Counted from the first letter of the stretch, positions 35,585 to 44,099 are shown. The stretch is 64,000 nt of DNA from GCA-2718035 sp964435285 (GCA_964435285.1 CAYSYA010000003.1:1-64000), one strand, 5' to 3'. Numbers and translations are program-made. Notes: a model not told the origin generated them from the sequence alone.

Positions 35585-35989
35585 ATGAAAAATTTAATAT
35601 TTTTTTTACTTTTTTTCTCTTTAGCATTTTCTCAAATTAATACTGATAATTATATCAAAGGACAATATGTTGAGTTTTACACTTGGAATGAGGGAGAGAA
35701 AAATTACCTTTCTAAAGATATGGGTAGTTGGTTAGAAGTTAGAATAGATCCTTTTAAGGACTATTATTTAGTAGAAGTTGATAACGATGGGGAGGTAGAC
35801 AAGATTTGGTGGGAGCATGTAGATGAAGAATTTGATTTTGATAGTGATTCATATTATACTAAAGATGGTCGTAAAATATTATTTAATTATGATGCTCAAG
35901 AAATCTACTTTTATTCTGATTTCTCAGATGAAAAAGATAGATATTTAGATTTAATGATAATAACCAAAATAGAAACATTTGAAAAATAA
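35585..35989 (+). CDS. Exported hypothetical protein, 134 aa
   Basis: Signal peptide MKNLIFFLLFFSLAFSQ. The mature part is acidic and Trp/Tyr-rich with the phrase VEVDNDGEVDKIWWEHVDEEFDFD and DGRKILFNYDAQEIYFYS, a probable beta domain. No family was recognised. The gene is alone; the upstream 130 bases hold no visible motif. Confidence 0.55.
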   Translation: MKNLIFFLLFFSLAFSQINTDNYIKGQYVEFYTWNEGEKNYLSKDMGSWLEVRIDPFKDYYLVEVDNDGEVDKIWWEHVDEEFDFDSDSYYTKDGRKILFNYDAQEIYFYSDFSDEKDRYLDLMIITKIETFEK

Positions 35990-35993
35990 TACG

Positions 35994-36455
35994 CTAGAGA
36001 GCATTAAATTGATTTAGGTGATACTTAACATGTGATAAAATATTTTTTTTGAATGTTTCGTTTCTCACTTTACCGTGAATAGGAGTTGAAATATATTGAG
36101 GCTTAAAATTATTTACAAACTTCAGTCTTTTAATAAGTTTATTTTTTTCGTCTTCAAAATCAATATTATCAATATTTGATGTGTTTAAAAAACTTAAACC
36201 CTTCGAATTTTTCTTGTACTTATTTATATCATATTGAATAATATATTTTAAGTAAAATAAGTGAATTTTACCAATAGTATTAGCTAAAAATAAACTTAAA
36301 TATGATGTTTTATATTCGTTACAATATAGTTTTGCTTGTCGATTACAATGCTTTAACATTTGAGAACAGTTCATCCCCCCCCAATTTGGCTTAGAGTCTA
36401 CTTTTAGTCGATTTATCGATGATATTAAATTTTCAATATTTAACTCTTTTTTCAT
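35994..36455 (-). CDS. DUF1569/DinB-like protein
   Basis: 153 residues. WGGMNCSQMLKHCNRQ (about 25-40) with His, the middle helices, and the C-terminal KKNILSHVKYHLNQFNAL with two His at helix positions match the DUF1569 branch of the DinB-type four-helix bundle. The family has metal-site-like His residues but no defined activity. Cytoplasmic. Confidence 0.75.
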   Translation of the reverse strand: MKKELNIENLISSINRLKVDSKPNWGGMNCSQMLKHCNRQAKLYCNEYKTSYLSLFLANTIGKIHLFYLKYIIQYDINKYKKNSKGLSFLNTSNIDNIDFEDEKNKLIKRLKFVNNFKPQYISTPIHGKVRNETFKKNILSHVKYHLNQFNAL

Positions 36456-36571
36456 AATTCTAATTTAGTTTACTTAAGAACATATTCAAATTATAAAATA
36501 TTTTAAAAACCTTTGATAAATATTTTATTTTTCGTTTAGTGTATATTATTTGATAACTAAAATATATTAAT

Positions 36572-36751
36572 ATGGAAAATGAATTTTTTAAAAATTGGAC
36601 AAAAAGGGTACTTAACCAACTATCTAAATCTAGTATAGAAATTAAAAAAGAAAAAATGAATCTTGATGAGATTTTAGATAAAATCTCAGAATATGGAATG
36701 GATTCATTAACTCCAGAAGAGTTACAATTCTTAGACAGCCAGTCAAATTAA
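36572..36751 (+). CDS. Small helical protein with DUF6576-like tail
   Basis: 59 residues: MENEFFKNWTKRVLNQLSKS, then NLDEILDKISEYGMDSLTPEELQFLDSQSN. The second half matches the LDEILDKISxxGxDSLTxEExxFL motif used as a C-terminal tail on rhomboid-like and other Bacteroidota proteins (DUF6576-like). It stands alone here. The function is unknown. Confidence 0.65.
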   Translation: MENEFFKNWTKRVLNQLSKSSIEIKKEKMNLDEILDKISEYGMDSLTPEELQFLDSQSN

Positions 36752-36778
36752 ACTGTTCTTAAAAACATTAATAGAGTC

Positions 36779-36802
36779 TTATTCCACCGTAATGGACTTT
36801 GT
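36779..36802 (-). pseudogene. Possible relic of a glmS 3' end
   Basis: On the minus strand these 24 bases read TKSITVE-stop, the same as the invariant C-terminus AKSVTVE-stop of GlmS. At the DNA level 21 of 27 bases match the 3' end of the intact glmS at 40043, and most differences sit at every third base. The frame closes upstream, so only the tail is left. This is short and may be chance. Confidence 0.3.
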
Positions 36803-36860
36803 TCACACCACCGAATTTAATTCTAAAAATTTAATTGATAATAATGTTGAAAGTATATAA

Positions 36861-36889
36861 TTAAAATTTGAGTTAGATATTAGAACATC
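36861..36889 (+). repeat. 29-bp exact direct repeat, copy 1
   Basis: Identical to 37588-37616; begins TTAAAATTTGAGTTAGATAT and ends TAGAACATC. It is 72 bases upstream of the small membrane-protein gene at 36962. It may be a duplicated intergenic piece. Confidence 0.85.
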
Positions 36890-36961
36890 AAAACTTACTA
36901 AATCATCGTATTATAATATATATTATGTAAATAAATTATAACTTAGCAATAAAACTTATCT

Positions 36962-37255
36962 ATGAGTAAAACAGAATTTATTAAAGGAAATGAGAGTGTA
37001 GAAGATCTAATGAATATGGTCAACCGTCAAGATGACCCTAGTGGTGTTATGGCTATGATTTGTATGACAACTCGCATGACTAACCCAGCAACTTTTAATC
37101 AATTTACAAAAAGGTTAAAAAAAGAAAAGCCAGAACTATATAATAAATTTTCTGATTTAATAGGCGAAGAAGAAAATAACACCAACTTTAATAGTAAAAG
37201 TATTATCATAATATTAATTGTGATCGCGCTCATAATACTATTAAGTTCCTTATAA
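36962..37255 (+). CDS. Small protein with C-terminal membrane segment
   Basis: 97 residues. The N-terminal 70 residues are soluble (LMNMVNRQDDPSGVMAMICM ... KRLKKEKPELYNKFSDLIG), followed by a single hydrophobic C-terminal segment (about 77-96). This is a tail-anchored layout. No family was recognised. The next gene starts 15 bases downstream. Confidence 0.55.
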   Translation: MSKTEFIKGNESVEDLMNMVNRQDDPSGVMAMICMTTRMTNPATFNQFTKRLKKEKPELYNKFSDLIGEEENNTNFNSKSIIIILIVIALIILLSSL

Positions 37256-37270
37256 AAAAAATTAAACTAA

Positions 37271-37591
37271 ATGGGATTATTTAATATTTTTGGGAAAAGC
37301 ACTGAAAAAAAAGTCATTGAAAAATTAAATGAAAATAACTTAGACACTATGGCTAGGTTATTGCTTGAAGCAAAAATAGTAGGATATGTGTCCTTCTCTG
37401 AAGATAAAAAAAGAGCAGAATGCGATATGTTAAAACAAAAATTTGATTTAAAACAAGGGCCTGCAAATGAAAGTCTGAATCGATTTAAATGGGCAAAAGA
37501 CATCTGTGAAGAATATAATTTTAGTAAAGGAGCAAAATTTATGCAGAATTACATAGACATATATAATATATACTTAAATGATTATTGTTAA
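37271..37591 (+). CDS. Hypothetical soluble protein, 106 aa
   Basis: MGLFNIFGKSTEKKVIEKLN opens a soluble helical protein ending YIDIYNIYLNDYC. The short N-terminal MGLFNIFG resembles the opening of several small Bacteroidota proteins. It has one or two Cys (AECDML, DICEEY, final C). No known family. It follows the tail-anchored gene closely and they may be co-transcribed. Confidence 0.5.
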   Translation: MGLFNIFGKSTEKKVIEKLNENNLDTMARLLLEAKIVGYVSFSEDKKRAECDMLKQKFDLKQGPANESLNRFKWAKDICEEYNFSKGAKFMQNYIDIYNIYLNDYC

Positions 37592-37616
37592 AATTTGAGT
37601 TAGATATTAGAACATC
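37588..37616 (+). repeat. 29-bp exact direct repeat, copy 2
   Basis: Identical to 36861-36889. It begins at the last bases of the gene at 37271-37591 and continues into the gap. Confidence 0.85.
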
Positions 37617-37764
37617 TCATTTTTTGATTATTTTATGTTACAGAATTAAAAAAACCTGAAATTTGGTTAGAAAACTACTCGACCGTGACGAACTAGTTTT
37701 GAATCAAACTTTTAGATTATAATTCGTAAAAAATTAAGTAATGATTAATTATTAACTTTTTGGT

Positions 37765-38487
37765 ATGAAAAAATTATTCCTGTTTTCTCTACTTTGTTTG
37801 TGTTTTACAAGTTGTTTTGAAGAAAAAACATATATTAAAAATCAAGTGTTTTATACTGATGACGAAACATGTATTTTAAAATCTAACCAAAAACCTTTAA
37901 ATGGTTTTTTGACCTCTAATTTTGGAGACATTGGTTTATATAAAAATGGTAAAAGAGAAGGTTTTCATAAAGATTATTACCAAAGTGGGAGATTAAAATT
38001 ACGTGGGTATTTTAAAAAGGGAGATCACTATGATGGTAAACTTGAAAAATTTAGAGACAAAGAACCAAATGGTTTAAATCCAGAACTAGAACAAAATAAA
38101 ATTAAAGGAAAGTTACATGGAATTAAAAGGTATCATTTTAATGATATCCGTTATGAGGAAAGTTATACAAAAGGGGTAATTCAATGGAGAATAAGAACCA
38201 CTAATAACGGATGGACCAAACTTGATCGAGAAGTGTTTAAAAATGGAAAAAAACATGGTAGATGTACTTACACTCATGAACCTATGGAGCTTTTTGATTT
38301 TAAAGGAAAGAGAGAAATTCATGATTATAAAGACGGAAAGCTACACGGTAAATATATTTGGACTGATTATCAGTCTGGTGAAGTTATTTTAGATTGGGAA
38401 TATGATAATGGTGAAATCATTTCTCAAAAATGTTATGATATTAAGACTAAAAAAGAAATTGGGTGTGGTGGTAGGATAGAATGGTAG
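37765..38487 (+). CDS. MORN-like repeat lipoprotein (YwqK-type)
   Basis: 240 residues with a lipobox (CFTSCF, Cys at about 17). Several short repeats of the type YKNGKREGFHKDYYQSGRLK, FKNGKKHGRC and YKDGKLHGKYIW match the MORN-like/YwqK antitoxin repeat (G-K-x-x-G-x-x-x-x-Y/W). Such proteins form an elongated beta-sheet of repeats. The YwqK name is inherited from a B. subtilis pair and does not prove an antitoxin role here. It is preceded by 170 bases without gene. Confidence 0.8.
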   Translation: MKKLFLFSLLCLCFTSCFEEKTYIKNQVFYTDDETCILKSNQKPLNGFLTSNFGDIGLYKNGKREGFHKDYYQSGRLKLRGYFKKGDHYDGKLEKFRDKEPNGLNPELEQNKIKGKLHGIKRYHFNDIRYEESYTKGVIQWRIRTTNNGWTKLDREVFKNGKKHGRCTYTHEPMELFDFKGKREIHDYKDGKLHGKYIWTDYQSGEVILDWEYDNGEIISQKCYDIKTKKEIGCGGRIEW

Positions 38488-38594
38488 AATTTTTAAATCA
38501 GAGATTACTAATGTGGTAGTCTTAGTTTGATGTTGGAATATCACTTTCTTATATTCTTTCAAAAAAATAGTTTTTACTTGTTTCAGTTAAAATA

Positions 38595-38625
38595 CATTAT
38601 TCTTCGTAAAAAAAGAGGTCCTAAA
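38595..38625 (+). repeat. 31-bp direct repeat, copy 1
   Basis: Matches 39495-39525 with a single mismatch (CATTAT T/C CTTCGTAAA, then AAAAGAGGTCCTAAA). It is 18 bases upstream of the start codon at 38644. Both copies read as IILRKKRGPK in the same frame, so the repeat may come from a lost coding end. Confidence 0.8.
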
Positions 38626-38643
38626 TTTGATTAAATTAATAAC

Positions 38644-38931
38644 ATGAAAAATGATAATAAAGAAGACTACGGTTTTTTAGACAAATTTTTTATCTACTTA
38701 AAAGAGATTGTTTTAGATTTAAGTTACACACAAAAATTATTACTATTATTATCCTTGTTTAATATAGTTATATATGAATTATATGGCACTCTAAGTATCG
38801 GTAAACACAACAGCTATTTAGGAAGAAGCGGTAGAGATGTTTACACTGATGAGGAATTTTTTTTATGGATTGGAATTACTCTAGTGTTAATAATTGGGGT
38901 TATAATATTTAAATCTAAAAAAGATAAATAA
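38644..38931 (+). CDS. Small two-span membrane protein
   Basis: 95 residues with hydrophobic segments at about 28-47 and 72-89 (YTQKLLLLLSLFNIVIYELY; FFLWIGITLVLIIGVIIF), charged flanks and a basic C-terminus KSKKDK. No family was recognised. A 31-bp repeat stands upstream; a related gene block follows. Confidence 0.55.
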   Translation: MKNDNKEDYGFLDKFFIYLKEIVLDLSYTQKLLLLLSLFNIVIYELYGTLSIGKHNSYLGRSGRDVYTDEEFFLWIGITLVLIIGVIIFKSKKDK

Positions 38932-38965
38932 GAATGTATTCCTACATAAAATTGATAATTAAATA

Positions 38966-39472
38966 ATGAATATAACTAATGAAACAATTATTTCATATAT
39001 AAATGAAACAAGTTTAAATATTACAGTTGAAGACTTTTCTAAACATCTTCAATTAAGTGATGAGGAAACACAAGAGTTGATAATTGGTAAAAGGATTGAT
39101 TTTTTTTTGGGAGATGGAAAATTGTTTGAAGATAATGATAATATAATTTTTGAATTTGAATCCACTATAGATAATGGTATTACTTTTTTTTTAGAACAAA
39201 TTTTTAAAGAAAGATATTTATTAAGAGTTGATAAAAGAGTGAATTATGGTAATAAAGAATATATTGAAATAGAAATATTTGATATGAATAAAACCATACT
39301 CAATAATATCATTAATATTGATAAAAGTGAGTTAACTTCGAAGGAAATAAAAATTTACTATATGAAAAAGTATGAAGGAGATTATTACTACGATGGTTAT
39401 GTGAAAAATTTCTTAATTAAAAAAATTGAATTCAATAAAGATGAGATCGAAGGACAAACAATTGAATGGTAG
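38966..39472 (+). CDS. Hypothetical soluble protein, 168 aa
   Basis: Opens MNITNETIISYINETSLNIT and has a regular alpha/beta composition (VEDFSKHLQLSDEETQELI; FFLEQIFKERYLLRVDKRVN). No signal peptide or membrane segment and no family recognised. It starts 35 bases after the small membrane gene. Confidence 0.5.
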   Translation: MNITNETIISYINETSLNITVEDFSKHLQLSDEETQELIIGKRIDFFLGDGKLFEDNDNIIFEFESTIDNGITFFLEQIFKERYLLRVDKRVNYGNKEYIEIEIFDMNKTILNNIINIDKSELTSKEIKIYYMKKYEGDYYYDGYVKNFLIKKIEFNKDEIEGQTIEW

Positions 39473-39494
39473 TTGTAAATAAATCAATCAACAA

Positions 39495-39525
39495 CATTAT
39501 CCTTCGTAAAAAAAGAGGTCCTAAA
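39495..39525 (+). repeat. 31-bp direct repeat, copy 2
   Basis: Second copy of the repeat at 38595-38625, here 20 bases upstream of the gene at 39545. One mismatch. Confidence 0.8.
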
Positions 39526-39544
39526 AAATGATTACATTTATCTC

Positions 39545-39898
39545 ATGAAACATCTATATATAATTTTATTGTGTTTACCATTTATTGGATTTGGACAAGA
39601 TTTAGTAAATTCTATTTGGAAAATAACTGGTGATAATGGTTATGGTCAGATTATACTTCTTAAGGATGATGGAAGTTTTATAGGACTTTCGGATATTTAT
39701 GGTGTTCCTGTTTCTTTTGAAGACCCTAGAAACTCAGAGATGAAATATGATTGGTTGTTAACAGGGAATCTGATTGTTTTGAGGTTTTCAGATAATTATA
39801 TGATTAAAACTGGAGAGGTAAGAGGAAATCTAATAATAGGAACATCTTCAAATCAAAAGGGATTTGAAAATAGCTGGGTTGGGGAAAGAATTAATTGA
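39545..39898 (+). CDS. Exported hypothetical protein, 117 aa
   Basis: Signal peptide MKHLYIILLCLPFIGFGQ. The mature part is a small beta-type domain (IWKITGDNGYGQIILLKDDG, GNLIVLRFSDNYMIK) and ends NSWVGERIN. Immediately downstream is a broken copy of the short sorting module, so the gene may have lost its tail through frameshifts. Function unknown. Confidence 0.6.
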   Translation: MKHLYIILLCLPFIGFGQDLVNSIWKITGDNGYGQIILLKDDGSFIGLSDIYGVPVSFEDPRNSEMKYDWLLTGNLIVLRFSDNYMIKTGEVRGNLIIGTSSNQKGFENSWVGERIN

Positions 39899-39992
39899 GA
39901 CCTATAGGACAAGAAAACACAACCATCAAAATTAACCATTGATATAAATCTATGATGATGGTAGTTTAGAAAAGAAGTATATAATTGAGTAG
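39899..39992 (+). pseudogene. Decayed C-terminal sorting module
   Basis: One frame reads RPIGQENTTIKIN (about 39897-39935) and another reads IYDDGSLEKKYIIE-stop (39948-39992). Together, with a frameshift and a stop between, they rebuild the short module LGQ ... IYDDGSxEKKY found at the end of eight proteins in this window. It follows the stop of the exported protein gene at 39545-39898, so that gene probably once ended in this module. Confidence 0.7.
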
Positions 39993-40042
39993 TGAAATTG
40001 TATTGATAGTCAGAAACCGTCTAGTCAAACTTCAATAAGTTC

Positions 40043-41881
40043 TCATTCAACAGTAACGGACTTTGCTAAATTTCTTGGTTGATCAACATCGCATCCTCTC
40101 AAAGATGCAATGTAATATGAAAACAATTGTAATGGTATAGTATTAATTAACGGACTTAAATAATAATTTGTTTTTTTTACTTCAATTACATGATCGGCTA
40201 TTTTACTTATTTGATTATCTCCATGAGAAACTATAGCAATTAACTTTCCATTTCTGGCCTTAATTTCTTGAGCATTAGAGAAAATCTTTTCGTAATTTCT
40301 TTTATTTGTCGCAATAATTATTGTTGGCATATTTTCATCAATTAAGGCAATTGGGCCGTGCTTCATTTCAGCAGCAGGATAGCCTTCTGCATGTATATAT
40401 GATATCTCTTTTAATTTTAAAGCACCCTCCAAAGCAACAGGAAAACTTAACCCTCTACCTAGATAAAGAGCATTTATAGCATTTTTATACTTTTTTGCAA
40501 TTTTTTCAATCTTTTTATTACAGTTTGTTAATGTATATTGCATTTTTTCATGAATTGACAAAAGCTCATCTGAAATTATTTTAAAATCTTTATTTGTAAT
40601 TTGATTCCTCAATTTAGCAATTCCTAGAGCGATTAATACCGAGACGGAAACCTGAGCTGTAAAAGCTTTGGTTGATGCAACTCCTATTTCTGGACCTGCA
40701 TGTGTAAACGTTCCCACGTCCACTAATCTGGAAATTGTAGAACCAACCACATTACAAATTCCATACAATAAAGCACCTTTTTCTTTTGCTAGTTTTAAGG
40801 CTGAAATTGTATCTGCTGTTTCCCCTGATTGTGAAAAAGCAATAACAATATCATCTTTATATATTACAGGGTTTCTATATCTAAATTCAGAAGCATATTC
40901 TACTTCAACCGGAAGCCTTGCTAATCCCTCAATAATATATTCAGCAACTAAACCAGCAATCCATGATGTACCACAAGCAACAATAATTATCCTCTTTGCA
41001 TTTTTAAAATTATTAGCACTTTCGTTTAATCCTCGTAACTTAATAACTTGATTTTTTTTTATGATTCTTCCCCTTAATGTATCAATAATAGATTTTGGCT
41101 GCTCGTAAATTTCTTTTAACATAAATGTTTCAAATCCCCCTTTCTCGATTTCCTCTAACTCCATGGTTAATTTGTTAATCGTTGGTGATTTTATTTTTTT
41201 ATCTGTTGTTAAAATTGATAGTTGATTTTTCGAAATTAACGCAACCTCTCCGTCATCAAGATAGATTGCTCTTTTAGTGTACTTTAAAAAAGGGGAAGGG
41301 TCTGAGGCAATAAAATGCTCTTCTTTTCCTACACCTATTACAAGTGGGCTTCCTTTTTTTGCTAAAACCATTTTTTCAGGTTCATCAATACTCATCACAA
41401 CTATTGAATACGCACCTATTACTTGTGTAAGAGATTGTTGTACCGCCTCGATAAGAGATAAATTTAAATCTGTCTTTATAAATTCTATTAAATTAACCAG
41501 TACCTCTGTATCAGTTTCAGATTTAAATTTATACCCCCTCTGGATTAATCCTTCTTTCAGGGAATCATAATTTTCAATTATTCCATTGTGAACAATTGAT
41601 ATTGTTTTATTCATGGAAATATGAGGATGGGCATTTTTATCACAGGGTTTTCCGTGCGTTGCCCACCTTGTGTGCCCCATCACAATACTACCAAATGAAT
41701 TTTTAGGAATTAAAATTTCTAGGTCGCTTACCTTACCTTTTTTTTTTTTTAAATTAAATTTATTTGATTTATGATAACATAGGCCTGACGAATCATAACC
41801 TCTATATTCCAATCTTTTTAAACCATCTAAAACAATTGGTATTCCATTTTTATCACCAACATAACCAACTATACCACACAT
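40043..41881 (-). CDS. glmS: Glutamine-fructose-6-phosphate aminotransferase
   Basis: 612 residues, the usual length. MCGIVGYVGDKNG at the N-terminus gives the nucleophile Cys2 of the glutaminase domain (about 1-235). The two SIS domains (about 285-425 and 460-600) carry CGTSWIAG, AFSQSGETADTIS and PIALID, and the end is LAKSVTVE. It makes glucosamine-6-phosphate from fructose-6-phosphate and glutamine, the first step to UDP-GlcNAc for peptidoglycan and lipopolysaccharide. It is the last gene of a glycogen synthase-DUF4270-glmS operon, an order typical of this phylum. Confidence 0.97.
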   Translation of the reverse strand: MCGIVGYVGDKNGIPIVLDGLKRLEYRGYDSSGLCYHKSNKFNLKKKKGKVSDLEILIPKNSFGSIVMGHTRWATHGKPCDKNAHPHISMNKTISIVHNGIIENYDSLKEGLIQRGYKFKSETDTEVLVNLIEFIKTDLNLSLIEAVQQSLTQVIGAYSIVVMSIDEPEKMVLAKKGSPLVIGVGKEEHFIASDPSPFLKYTKRAIYLDDGEVALISKNQLSILTTDKKIKSPTINKLTMELEEIEKGGFETFMLKEIYEQPKSIIDTLRGRIIKKNQVIKLRGLNESANNFKNAKRIIIVACGTSWIAGLVAEYIIEGLARLPVEVEYASEFRYRNPVIYKDDIVIAFSQSGETADTISALKLAKEKGALLYGICNVVGSTISRLVDVGTFTHAGPEIGVASTKAFTAQVSVSVLIALGIAKLRNQITNKDFKIISDELLSIHEKMQYTLTNCNKKIEKIAKKYKNAINALYLGRGLSFPVALEGALKLKEISYIHAEGYPAAEMKHGPIALIDENMPTIIIATNKRNYEKIFSNAQEIKARNGKLIAIVSHGDNQISKIADHVIEVKKTNYYLSPLINTIPLQLFSYYIASLRGCDVDQPRNLAKSVTVE

Positions 41882-41890
41882 AGATTTAAA

Positions 41891-43159
41891 TTATTTAATT
41901 ATGTGAAGTTCTAAGTTCATGCCCGTATTGACTCTGTTGTCAATTATTAATCTTTCTGCATTTGCATTTTTACCCCCAACATATAGTCTTAAGATTCCAC
42001 TATGATTATTTGATATTATTTTTTGAATATGAGCTGAAATATTAAAGTTATACTCCTCAGCAACAGGATTGAATAGCCCTCCCGTAATTCCTTGAATTGC
42101 AACATCAGAACTATCTGTAAATTCAGTTAATACTAAATAAGATGGGGCTGGATATTTAGTATAATCATCATCTTTATAAATAGGTATATTTAATGAAGCT
42201 TGACTAATTACCCAATCTGAATAAATATCATTAGCTAAAAAACTGAGATCAAACTCCATTGCTAGCCCACCCATTGACTGTAAGAAAATTAATGAGTCAA
42301 TATTTTGATTATTTATAAAATTGAATGCCTCCGAATTACTGTAATCATGTGTAAAGTAATTATGAGTGTTGGATTCTGTGCCAATTGGGAAATCAATAAC
42401 TGACTCTGTATTATCGTTTTTTGTATAAGTCATTCTTAAAAAACATTGTGGACTATTTGTATCAAAATACAGTATTGATCCATTTGTTAACGAGTTTACT
42501 TTTAAATAAAGTCCATTAATTAAATTATTGAAATTTTCATTATTTTCTAAATCAAAAGAGGTTGCTTGAAGAATTTTTGTAGCAAGATTACTAGCGCTTA
42601 AATCAATAATTAATCTTGGTGAAACTGTTTCATTATTCCACTGGACAGAATCACTTAATATATTAACTAGAATATCACTTTGCGTCAAAGGGTTATTGTC
42701 AAATTGATATGATTCTGTGTTTGTTACCTGGGTTGTGTCAATACCTGATAAACTTTGGGTAACTTCGTAAACAGAAACAACGTGGTTTTGTAGTGTATCT
42801 CCATAAATTCCGTAAAACGGAAGACTTAATTCTAATTTTACATTAGGGTTAGATTCAGAAGCTTCAAAATCAACGTTATTACTTGGTAATAGTACTTGAA
42901 AATAAAATGAAGCATCACTTTGTCCAAAAAAATTATCATAAAAAGAACCAAGTAAATTATATGATCCTGATCCACTCACATCTTCCTCTTGAAAATTTTT
43001 AATATTTAAATCAGTTGTATTATTAGAAATAATATGTTTTTCAATCAAAAATTCATCATCTTGAATTAAGTCTAATCCTAAGATATCATCTTCATCGGGG
43101 TTACAGGCTATTAAAAACAATAATAAAAGACTCAGTAATGAATTAAAAACTCTTATCAT
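41891..43159 (-). CDS. DUF4270 lipoprotein
   Basis: 422 residues with a lipobox (LFLIAC, Cys at about 19). The mature protein begins NPDEDDILGLDLIQDDEFLI, followed by long beta-strand-rich text (SYNLLGSFYDNFFGQSDASFYFQVLLP). Together with its position between the short glycogen synthase and glmS this identifies the DUF4270 family of Bacteroidota, whose function is not established. Probably outer-membrane or surface anchored. It is 9 bases from glmS and 2 from the upstream gene. Confidence 0.85.
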   Translation of the reverse strand: MIRVFNSLLSLLLLFLIACNPDEDDILGLDLIQDDEFLIEKHIISNNTTDLNIKNFQEEDVSGSGSYNLLGSFYDNFFGQSDASFYFQVLLPSNNVDFEASESNPNVKLELSLPFYGIYGDTLQNHVVSVYEVTQSLSGIDTTQVTNTESYQFDNNPLTQSDILVNILSDSVQWNNETVSPRLIIDLSASNLATKILQATSFDLENNENFNNLINGLYLKVNSLTNGSILYFDTNSPQCFLRMTYTKNDNTESVIDFPIGTESNTHNYFTHDYSNSEAFNFINNQNIDSLIFLQSMGGLAMEFDLSFLANDIYSDWVISQASLNIPIYKDDDYTKYPAPSYLVLTEFTDSSDVAIQGITGGLFNPVAEEYNFNISAHIQKIISNNHSGILRLYVGGKNANAERLIIDNRVNTGMNLELHIIK

Positions 43160-43161
43160 AA

Positions 43162-43974
43162 TTAAACAACTTCAGTTGCGCACAAATTATTATATAATTC
43201 TATGATTTCTTCAAAAGTTTGGTGGTCATCTAAAGACGCAGGAATAGCTGAAGACTCTATAAATGAAAAAACATCTTTATTATTAAATAATTTAGTTTTC
43301 AAAACGAAATCAGAGTATGTAATTGCCAACTTGTGTAAGTTTTTTGCACTTGGGGTATCAATTATTGATAAATTTGTTTCATTTATTTCATCAAATAATA
43401 TTTTACTTTTTAATTCCTTATTAAGTGAGCCAATAAAAGAATCTTTATATAATGAGTATACTATTTTTGTTTGCTCAAAAACACTTGCATGATTGTACTT
43501 TTCTTTTAAATACAAAGGAATTAGAGATGTCATCCACCCATTACAATGGATGATATCAGGAGCCCATCTCAACATAATTAATGTTTCTAGCACCCCTTGA
43601 CAAAAAAACATCATCCTTTCATCATTATCCTTAAACATATTATTTTTTGAATCTTTTAAAGTTTGCTTTCTTTTAAAGTATTCATCATTATCAATAAAAT
43701 AAACTTGTAATTTTGCTTTTTGTACTGAGCCTACTTTAATAATAAGAGGTTGGTCTATGTCATTGATAACCAAATTGATACCAGAAAGACGAATCACCTC
43801 ATGTAACTGATGCCTTCTCTGATTAATGCAACCGTATCTTGGTATAAAAATTCTAACTTCGTAATCTTTATTATTTTGTACAAAAGTAGCTAACTCTAGT
43901 ACTTTTTCTGAAATTTCAATTCCGTTAACAAAAGGCGAAAGTTCTTGGGCTATATATAAAATTCTCTTTTTCAT
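43162..43974 (-). CDS. Glycogen/starch synthase N-terminal-domain protein
   Basis: 270 residues. ILYIAQELSPFVNGIEISEKV at the N-terminus, and APDIIHCNGWMTSLIPLYLKEKY (about 138-160), match the GT5 starch-synthase catalytic domain. The C-terminal GT-B half (ADP/UDP-glucose binding) is absent, so the protein is about half the length of GlgA. This short form is conserved in Bacteroidota next to panC; it may not be a complete transferase. Its promoter TTG-N20-TAACTTTG lies upstream. Confidence 0.85.
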   Translation of the reverse strand: MKKRILYIAQELSPFVNGIEISEKVLELATFVQNNKDYEVRIFIPRYGCINQRRHQLHEVIRLSGINLVINDIDQPLIIKVGSVQKAKLQVYFIDNDEYFKRKQTLKDSKNNMFKDNDERMMFFCQGVLETLIMLRWAPDIIHCNGWMTSLIPLYLKEKYNHASVFEQTKIVYSLYKDSFIGSLNKELKSKILFDEINETNLSIIDTPSAKNLHKLAITYSDFVLKTKLFNNKDVFSFIESSAIPASLDDHQTFEEIIELYNNLCATEVV

Positions 43975-43999
43975 TTTCTTACAGCAAATAATTGAATTG

Positions 44000-44030
44000 C
44001 AAAGTTAAGTTTTTTTATGCATTTTTTCAA
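44000..44030 (-). promoter_or_regulatory. Promoter for the glycogen synthase-DUF4270-glmS operon
   Basis: On the minus strand TTG (44028-44030), a 20-base spacer and TAACTTTG (44000-44007) match the Bacteroidota sigma factor consensus. The expected transcription start is about 20 bases before the start codon at 43974. Confidence 0.7.
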
Positions 44031-44099
44031 GATTTATGAGTAGCTTTATAATGATTTAATTAAATGTAACTCGATACTATATAATTTGATTTTTAACTA

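Noticed and set aside
37765..38487. A toxin-antitoxin pair based on the YwqK-type repeats
   Set aside because: The gene is a lipoprotein with MORN-like repeats and no toxin gene was recognised beside it; the antitoxin label is only inherited from another system.
40668..41570. Open frames on the plus strand opposite glmS
   Set aside because: They are antisense shadows of a strongly conserved gene, with no own motif.
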